Assembly: GCA_030248215.1 (NCBI GenBank)
Contig: JASANG010000980.1
Coordinates: forward strand, 111,568 to 175,567
Reading direction: 5' to 3'
Length of the DNA: 64,000 nt
Origin: Enoplolaimus lenunculus
Lineage: Eukaryota > Nematoda > Enoplea > Enoplida > Thoracostomopsidae
Below, one piece after another: positions 57,185 to 64,000 of the stretch (the first letter of the stretch is position 1; each line of letters starts with the position of its first letter). The notes beneath the pieces are model-generated. The model searched no databases. It was not told where the DNA came from and worked only from the letters and a program-made list of their open reading frames with translations. A program made the position numbers and the translations under genes.

Positions 57185-57356
57185 GAATGCAAGTATCAAT
57201 AACCGTGCGGTTGCATTACTGCTAATGCATAAAAATCTGTATGCAAATTTTTTTAATTTTAGAACAAGCCAGTCTGTGCATTAAAAACTACTGTAAACTA
57301 CACTGGAAACCTGCCCAAAATACGTATGTGGGGTATTTCAGCTTTCATTAAATAAC
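57185..57356 (-). mobile_element. Element K copy 5, decayed
   Basis: CCTGCCCAAAATACGTATGT and GGGTATTTCAGCTTTCATTA match the K 5' part in reverse. Confidence 0.45.
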
Positions 57357-57654
57357 TTTTCAATCTACCTTTTCATCAATAAACCACTAGCGTCTCATGC
57401 TGTTTATTGGAGCTTACTCACTGCGGGACAGGTACACCGATGGAGATTGGCACTTGGAGAAATTAGGCTAAGGACTAAGATTATGTTTACACTTTTAGGC
57501 TTAGAGTTAGGTTTAGGTTTAGGAATAGGCTTAGTGGACATGCCTTTATGATTTGAATTACCCTTAATAAGTATTTGGAATCCATAAACGCATCATTTTA
57601 CGCTTTAAAAATCCCAATTTTCAAGTAGAAGTATGGTACAAGTCTTTTTCCGTG

Positions 57655-57885
57655 TTACCTTGAATCGTTTCACCCTCCAACTTTTAACCCCGCACACTCC
57701 GGTTACCCCCACAATCTTTTAACCCCTAAATCGTTTCACACCCACAATCCTTTCACCCTCCACAACCCTTTCACCCCCACAACCCTTTCACCCCCACAAT
57801 CCTTCAACCCCCCACAATCCTTCCCTCCCACAATCATTCAACTTCCCAGAATCCTTTCACCCCCCACAATCCTTTCACCCCCCCA
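57655..57885. repeat. C-rich minisatellite, about 17 bp
   Basis: Units such as CCACAATCCTTTCACCCC repeated about a dozen times, strand-asymmetric C/A/T. Confidence 0.85.
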
Positions 57886-58196
57886 TAACTATGTTTTCGC
57901 GAATTACAGCATTGGCGTGATCGAAATTTTGAAGGGGGATACGTTCTATAAAAAATTTCGAACGGTGGGGCATCTTGTGTTAGAAAGTATAAAACCATGT
58001 CTAAACTTCCCTACACTAAAACTCAAAAGGAATGGGGTGGTTGACACCTCTCCCCCCATGACCACTGCCTCGAATTACAGCCCTGATATTGTGAGCGTAG
58101 TATATGTGCTATTGAAATCCCGGTGTACTTTTTTATATCACTTGATTATCATTTCTTTTATATGCTTTTTTTGTGTTTTATGATTATATTTTTTGC

Positions 58197-58444
58197 CACA
58201 ATGTAAATTCCAATGAGTTGATTAATCAATTCAGCTAGCGAGTTTGTTATTTCAGAATTAATATCAGTAAACATTAATCCACTCTCAGTTGAGTTGATTC
58301 TGAGTTAAATTGACTCTGTGCGAGTTGATTAATTAACTCAAAATGAACTGAATCAATTCAAAATTCTGAGTTCTGATAGTTCTAACCTAGATTGAGTGAT
58401 TCAACTCATTCTGAGTTAAAACCAACTCATTGAAATTTACTGTG
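58197..58444 (-). mobile_element. MITE-A copy 10
   Basis: Full length, reverse, start of an A cluster up to 60933. Confidence 0.8.
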
Positions 58445-58509
58445 CAATTGGGTGGGATTTGAGGCAAGAACAGCCATATTCTCAGCTGTATGTAGCACTT
58501 TGTAAATCT

Positions 58510-58736
58510 GGACCCATATTCTCAAATGTGTGTTGCACATATACCCGGTTGGTAATAGGTCGTGTAACATTACGAACCAGTGAATGCTGAGGCACAAAAT
58601 TCAGCACATTTTCGCATATGATTTGCTCTACTCCTGTTCCAATTTTATGTTCAACAACTGCAATAGTTAGTGAAGTTGAAATCCTATTACTGACTGATGA
58701 TAGTTGCTATTATACACATTTGAAAATACGGGACCT
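58510..58736. mobile_element. Foldback element M copy 2
   Basis: CATATTCTCAAATGTGTGTT and ACACATTTGAAAATACGGG ends. Confidence 0.65.
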
Positions 58737-58857
58737 GTTTTAAAGACGAGAACTGTGATATATTCAGTCTAAAAACTCTACATAAAACTATTTATTTTAA
58801 TTCAAATGAAGAAAATTTACCATGTTTCTAAAATCACACTTGGCTGATTTTCAAGTT

Positions 58858-58982
58858 TCAGCGTAAATTTGAATGAGTTGGTTAATCAATTCAGCTAGCG
58901 AGTCGGTTATTTCTGAACTATTCGGCTTCTGAGTGGGTTCAACTCAGTCTGAGTTAAAATCAACTCACTAGAATTTACAGTG
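58858..58982 (-). mobile_element. MITE-A copy 11, internally deleted
   Basis: Both ends present, 125 bp. Confidence 0.7.
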
Positions 58983-59256
58983 AAAAAATACAATTTGAGC
59001 GTCTAACGAACAATTTGCATATACAGAAAATAGACTATTTGCAAAAAACGTTGGAAATCAACGTAAGAAAATTGGTGAAATGTTAATTATTTGTTTATGC
59101 AATTGCTATTTTCAAAGGGTACAATATTTTTGTTGAACCTGATGGGGTGGTTATTAAAAAAATAGCCACATTTTAATACTTCGGCGGTGGGAGTCGAAAT
59201 GATTTTCGCCTTTGCATGAAAACCTACCAATTTTAACATAATTGGATCGGCATGAA

Positions 59257-59507
59257 CACTGTAAATTTGAGTGAGTTGCTTTTAACTCAGAATGAGTTGA
59301 ATCACTCAATCTGAGTTAGGACTATCAGAACTCAGAATTTTGAGTTGATTCAATTCATTCTGAGTGAATTAATCAACTCGCCCAGAGTCAACTCAACTGA
59401 CAGTGAAAATAAGTCAACTCAGAGTGAGTTAAAGTGCTCGGTTATTAACTCAGAAATAATTAACTTTCCGTATGAGTTAGTTAATTAACTCATTGGAATT
59501 TACAGTG
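59257..59507 (+). mobile_element. MITE-A copy 12
   Basis: Full length. Confidence 0.85.
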
Positions 59508-59657
59508 AAACTGCTGTAACTTTTTGGAGTCAAAATGTATTTATTGCACATATCTATGCATAAATTATAATATTGTGTAAATAATAAAGCAATATTGAGT
59601 ATAATTTCAAACGACATCACAGTATGGCATCATATTAGAGCTGTCCCGGGGCCGGAA

Positions 59658-59705
59658 CCAATTCTCTAGCTAAATTTATTAATCAACTCATTGGAATTTA
59701 CAGTG
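59658..59705 (+). mobile_element. MITE-A copy 13, 3' fragment
   Basis: Only the last 48 bp (AATCAACTCATTGGAATTTA). Confidence 0.75.
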
Positions 59706-59891
59706 AAAATGTATTTTCATTAGAATTAAGAATAAACAGCTTGTCATGTTAGCTCTTATTAGCTGCTAAAACAAGTGCCATACCCATTTTGGTAAGTATC
59801 TCCTAACAAATATTTGTAAATCCTCTTGTCTCGAGTTCATTTTTAGTCGTGCCTAATTTTGCTGATCGGCTACGAAGTACCTATATCGGTA

Positions 59892-60115
59892 CACTGTAAA
59901 TTCCAACGAATTGATTAATCAATTCAGAGTTATTTCTTGTAATTTCTGAGCTAATAACAGTAGATATTAGCTCACTCTGAGCTGACTTAATTCCGAGTTT
60001 GTTGATTAATTAACTTTAGGATCCATTCATACAGTTCAGATTTCTGAGTTGTGAATGCCCTAATTCACAGCTCAGTTTTTTGAGTGGATTCAACTGAGTT
60101 AAAGTCAACTGACTG
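59892..60115 (-). mobile_element. MITE-A copy 14, abutting copy 15
   Basis: Last dozen bases missing where copy 15 starts. Confidence 0.75.
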
Positions 60116-60367
60116 CACTGTAAATTCCAGTGAGTTGATTTTAACTCACAATGAGTTGAATCACTCAGCCTGAGTTAGGACTATCAGAACTCAGAATTTT
60201 GAGTTGATTCAATTCATTCTGAGTTAACTAAGCAACTCATCCATTGTCAACTCAACTCACAGTGAGCATCAAATCAACTCTTAGTGAGTTTAAGTTTACT
60301 GTTATTAACTCAGAAAGAACTAACTTTCCGTCTGAGTTGATTAATTAACTCATTGGAATGTACAGCG
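60116..60367 (+). mobile_element. MITE-A copy 15
   Basis: Full length, inserted at or near the end of copy 14. Confidence 0.8.
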
Positions 60368-60566
60368 TGGAAGATACAGTGTATAAACTTGTTTTGTTTA
60401 ATTTTTGGAAATATGAGTCTGTCAAAACACCTGGGAGTGGTGTTTGTGCAGTAAAGGAGCAACTAAAATATAAATATATATTAAAAATTGGACATTTTTT
60501 CAAACAAATCTAAATTCTGAACCAAAAAATAGTTTTAAACTTTTTTAGAAACCTCTTGGGTGTTGT

Positions 60567-60979
60567 AGCCAACGTATAGAACAGTGCTGGAACAGTTGTA
60601 TAAGCATATTCCTAAGACTAAGCGTAAGAACGAACTTATATGAAACTAAACCCTAACAAAAAAAGATTGATCTGAAGCTTACACTGTAAATTTCAATGAG
60701 TTGATTTTAACTCAGAATGAGTTGAATCACTCAGTCTGAGTTAGGACTATCAGAACTCAGAGTTTTGAGTGAATTCAATTCATTCTGAGTTAAATAATCA
60801 ACTCACCCAGAGTCAACTCAACTCAGAGTGATAATCAACTCAACTCATAGTAAGTTGATGTTTACTGATATTATTTCAGAAATAACCAACTCGCTAGGTG
60901 AATTGATTAATCAATTCATTGGTATTTACAGTGTAAGCTTACTCTATTCCAGTCCCACAGAAGAAAGTTCCGCCACTGA
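60567..60979 (-). mobile_element. MITE-C copy 11, split by MITE-A
   Basis: TATAGAACAGTGCTGGAAC left, CCAGTCCCACAGAAGAAAG right. The A insertion duplicates TA of AAGCTTAAGCTTACTC. Confidence 0.8.
60682..60933 (+). mobile_element. MITE-A copy 16, nested
   Basis: Clean insertion: AAGCTTA before and TAAGCTTACTC after, matching the uninterrupted C sequence. Proves a TA duplication. Confidence 0.92.
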
Positions 60980-61069
60980 ATCCGAGTTTAAAATCAGCAT
61001 TAGTTAAAATAAGATTTCGATGTAATCATATTTATTCAAACCCAGTTAAGGTTAAAAATTTAATATCAA

Positions 61070-61229
61070 AGCTTATTCCTAACCCTAAGCCTAATTCTTA
61101 TCCTAAGCCTAAGCCTAAGCGGAAGAATGAGTTTATTCCTAAGCCTAAGCCTAAGCCTAAACCTAAGCCAAGCAAACAAATTATATAGACTAAAGCTTAT
61201 ACGTTCCGCCCCTAATCTTTATATCAGCC
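61070..61229 (-). mobile_element. MITE-C copy 12, left end lost
   Basis: CCTAAGCC blocks, CGTTCCGCCCCTAATCTTTA end. Confidence 0.7.
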
Positions 61230-61361
61230 AAAATTTGTCACAAATTTGGTTCAAAGAACCCAACCTTCGCAAAAGCGAGAATTTTCGGTAAAATTGAAGC
61301 CAAAATGTGCAATCGTCGCTTACAATTTGAAAATACAACTGTTTTTTTGCGTCTGCCACTT

Positions 61362-61467
61362 TTAAAGCCGCAAGTTTCTGTTCGAAAATTCAGTCTCAAA
61401 AATGTCAACTACAAATTGCAGCTGGACGCTTTTTGCTGTAAAAACTTGCACGTGTGAATTGTGTTTT
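61362..61467 (-). mobile_element. MITE-G fragment
   Basis: ATTGCAGCTGGACGC and AACTTGCACGTGTGAATTG. Confidence 0.55.
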
Positions 61468-61489
61468 TAAAGTGAAATTTAAAATTGTG

Positions 61490-61580
61490 TTGTATCGTCG
61501 TTGTGTTGATTTTGCTTCTTTTCGTCCGGCCGCGATTCTGTTGTCGCCGTTGCGGTTGCCGCTGGCGTCCATATTTTAGC
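61490..61580 (-). other. CpG-richer patch with possible minus-strand start codon
   Basis: On the minus strand an ATG at 61572-61570 opens with MDASGNRNGDNRIAAGRKEA, GC-rich in an AT-rich setting. The frame soon runs into a G-element fragment and no donor is obvious. It could be the first exon of another gene or chance. Confidence 0.2.
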
Positions 61581-61822
61581 TGTCAGGGTTGAATGTGGGG
61601 ACACTTGATGACCCTCGAGATTAGCTCGACCCCAACTTAACGCCAATCGATGAATGCCTTCAAAACCACTGAAACCGTTTTCTAAGTTGCCTAAAATGTA
61701 ATAAAAGAATGATAATTTTTAATTTTACGGGGGCGTAGCTTAGGTTTTCTATCGGTACAATGGGATAGGTTCAAAATGAAAAGGTTTTGTAAGCTACCGT
61801 GGCGAGCGAGAAATTTTTTAAA

Positions 61823-62122
61823 ACCTTATTCACACGTGCAAGTTTTTGTAGCAAAAACTTGCACGTGCAACTTGCATGTGCAAGTTTGGTCACAAAACAA
61901 CTTTGAAGTTCTTGCAGCTGCAAATTATTCAGTGGAATTTTTATGCTACTTAATTTAATTCGCGTGTGTGAAAGCAGTTGCAAGCGGTTTGCCTTACTTA
62001 CACCTGCAGTTTGATTGGTCAGTCAGAATGTTCCTTTGAAAATAGTTGGAGCTGCAAGTATTTCGTGCAAGTTGCAGCTGCGAGTTCTCGCTGCAAAAAC
62101 TGGCACGTGTGAATGGGGCTTA
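61823..62122 (+). mobile_element. MITE-G copy 6
   Basis: TTATTCACACGTGCAAGTTT start and GGCACGTGTGAATGGGGCTT end, complete. Confidence 0.8.
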
Positions 62123-62604
62123 ATTTTCAGGGTCTACCAGGTTGTTCAAATGTTAAAAAATATATTTTTTATCGTCTCTTTAAAAATTTTTAAGTTATTT
62201 TGCAGTGTTCTCAATATTAACGCAATAATTCCGAACCTTGATTCTGAAATTGTTTGCATATAGATAAAAGTACATTTAAATATTCACAAAATTAACAGCG
62301 GCCAATGCCAACAGCACAAGCCGAAAAATATGCAGGTAATAGAAACATGTGAATATTGAAATATCGAGAACAAAAATTCATTGAAAATAAATTGAAGTCC
62401 ATACCGCGAATACAAAACATTTTCCGAAAATAACAGGAAGTTCTAACTCTTTCAAAAACAGAAGCAGATGTTGCTGAAGCTGACTGGATTTTGCATTTTC
62501 AAAACTGATTGGCTTCCGAATCCGAGCCTTTATTAAATTTATGCCTGTTTGAAACCAAAGCCGAGCTTATCTTGCCACCCTGTTGTCTAGATCTAAATTG
62601 CTTA

Positions 62605-62748
62605 GATCTGAAGTCATTTATGCGCTACAATTAGGGATAATAGACGTTTATGGACTCTAACAAGCGTTTAGGGACTCTACCCGCTTACGGACTCTTATTA
62701 GGGATAGGGACTCCTGTGAAATTTTGCCCCCCCCCCCCATTTTGAGAT
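62605..62748 (-). mobile_element. MITE-J fragment
   Basis: TCATTTATGCGCTACAATTAG, TTTAGGGACTCTACCCGCTT, then a C run. Confidence 0.6.
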
Positions 62749-62768
62749 CCTGGATTCGCCACTGTCTG

Positions 62769-62945
62769 CACTGCAAAAATGGTGAGTCAAATTGACTCTT
62801 TCCGAAATAGGCTTTTCCTGACTACACAAACTGAGTCAAATTAGACTCAATTTGACTCTGGCGGAGTCGAATTTTGACTCATTTTGTGTAGCCAGTAAAA
62901 GCCTATTACGGAGAGACTTAGTGTGACTCAACATTTTTGCAGCGT
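62769..62945 (+). mobile_element. MITE-B copy 6
   Basis: CACTGCAAAAATGGTGAGTC to inverse, interior shortened. Confidence 0.85.
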
Positions 62946-63019
62946 GGGAACGACTTGTACAGTTCTGTAGTAACTCCGAGGTATAACGCATGTTATAAAT
63001 TTTTTTGTGACAATTACTA

Positions 63020-63228
63020 CACTGCAAAAAATGGTGAGTCAAATTGACTCTCTCCCAAATCGGATCTGCGGGACTACGCAAATTGAGTCAAATTCGACTC
63101 CGCCAGAGTCAATCGTGCGACTCAGAGACTTAAACTTGACTCAGGCGGAGTAGAATATGACTCAGTTTGTATAGTCTCGTAGAGCCTATTTCGGACACAG
63201 TCAATCGGATTCACTTATTTTTGCAGTG
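63020..63228 (+). mobile_element. MITE-B copy 7
   Basis: Complete, TA on both flanks. Confidence 0.85.
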
Positions 63229-63357
63229 TAGTGGTCAGGATATATCAAAAATTTGTGTCTTGAGGTGTTGTTAACAATTGACAATTTTAGAAATTGTCAC
63301 TCGTTAACCCAATGACACGTCTTTCTTGGTTTTTTAAGGAATTGCGTTCATTGTGAA

Positions 63358-63598
63358 CACTGTAAATTTCATGAGTTGATTTTAACTCAGAATGAGTAGC
63401 CTGAGTTAGGACTATCAGAACTCAAAATTTTGAGTTGATTCAATTCATTCTGAGTTAATTAATCAACTCACCCATAGTCAACTCAACTCAGAGTGAGAAT
63501 TAACTCAACTTAGAGTGAGTTAATGTTTACTGATATTAATTCAGAAATAACCATCTCGTTAGCTGAATTGATTAATCAACTCATTGGAATTTACAGTG
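63358..63598 (+). mobile_element. MITE-A copy 17
   Basis: Nearly full length, small internal gap near the first AACTC. Confidence 0.85.
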
Positions 63599-63690
63599 AA
63601 CCATACATTATACCCTGTATTGTATTTGTTGTATCTAATAATTTTTTAATTTTCAAATATTTGTAGCGCCTTTCGCAGGGTTGCGAAACT

Positions 63691-63849
63691 GGCCCATGTA
63701 ACGATCAGGGACGGAACTTTTTTCTGTGGGACAGCAATATAGTAAGCTGAAGCTTTAGACTAATTTTTTTGCTTGGCTTAGGCTTAGGTTTAGGCTTAGG
63801 TTTAGGGATATCCTTTACACTACTGTTCCACCCTTGTTCTTTACATTGG
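63691..63849 (+). mobile_element. MITE-C copy 13
   Basis: GGCCCATGTAACGATCAGGG start, GCGAAACT / GTGAAACT flanks (7 of 8). Confidence 0.8.
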
Positions 63850-64000
63850 GTGAAACTTTTGACAAACTGAATACTCAGAGGTTTAAAATTTAGTACAGTT
63901 TTCGTATTTGAAAGTGAGAGTTGCGCTAAACTTGACGTCTGGCGCCGTCCGTCACCATAAGTCACCCGTACGGCGCCGTCCGTTATTAATCCAAACACCA

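Larger units (their letters stand above)
55677..64000. other. Downstream region, otherwise unassigned
   Basis: Between listed repeats (56061-56329, 56895-57184, 57886-58196, 59706-59891, 60368-60566, 61581-61822, 62123-62604, 63850-64000) I see AT-rich DNA without a convincing gene. No clear polyadenylation signal was fixed close to the stop. AATAAA occurs at about 57375. Confidence 0.45.

Noticed and set aside
1-64000. LTR retroelements, Polintons, LINE reverse transcriptase or transposase genes
   Set aside because: No LTR pairs, primer-binding site or recognisable enzyme motif were seen; all elements noted are short and non-coding.
1-64000. tRNA, rRNA, CRISPR arrays
   Set aside because: No tRNA consensus boxes, rRNA stretches or spaced identical repeats were noticed by eye; a covariance search would be needed to exclude small RNAs.

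Overview
The window is AT-rich, gene-poor animal (metazoan) DNA. One large spliced gene can be read on the + strand, from the ATG at 8001 to the stop at 55674-55676. Nine exons join in frame, with GT..AG introns and matching phases at all eight junctions, into a predicted 2186-residue protein. Its middle third (about residues 1060-1390) is an inward-rectifier K+ channel (Kir) subunit. It has the slide helix, TM1, the TIGYG filter, TM2, the PKKR lipid-binding segment and the cytoplasmic immunoglobulin-like domain, and it reads most like the Kir3/GIRK branch. Ordinary Kir subunits have roughly 360-500 residues. Here the core sits between an N-terminal extension of about 1050 residues (a Cys-rich 9-residue repeat, Asn-rich tracts, Ser/Arg-rich segments) and a C-terminal tail of about 800 residues (Asn/Lys-rich, Asp8, a repeated VIGQL motif). 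This giant channel is the most interesting object in the window.

Layout: 1-8000 is upstream DNA packed with short non-autonomous transposons. Exon 1 (8001-9168) and exon 2 (14651-16261) encode the N-terminal extension. Intron 2 is about 26.6 kb and is a mosaic of repeats. Exons 3-8 (42863-51812) encode the linker and channel core. Exon 9 (53286-55676) encodes the tail. From 55677 to 64000 there is a minisatellite, a dense cluster of MITEs and no convincing second gene.

The rest is dominated by short palindromic or TIR-bearing DNA elements, named here A to S for reference. A (CACTGTAAATT..., TA duplications), B (CACTGCAAAAAATGG..., TA duplications), C/D/E (GGCC..ATG termini, 8-bp duplications, internal TTAGGC arrays), F, G (CACGTGCAAG termini), H and S (CAGGG/CAGTG termini, hAT-like), I (GGCCCGTAGCCAGC), J (CTGTATTGACCCG, TA duplication), K (Helitron-like, CTAG end), and foldbacks L, M, N, P, R. 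Nested insertions give a relative order (G older than C, C older than A). No transposase, reverse transcriptase, LTR element, rRNA, tRNA or CRISPR array was recognised.

Organism: the intron-rich gene, the Kir family and the MITE load show an invertebrate animal. A tunicate or another marine invertebrate would fit, but this is a guess. Element names are local labels, not database names. Boundaries were read by eye and may be off by a few bases.
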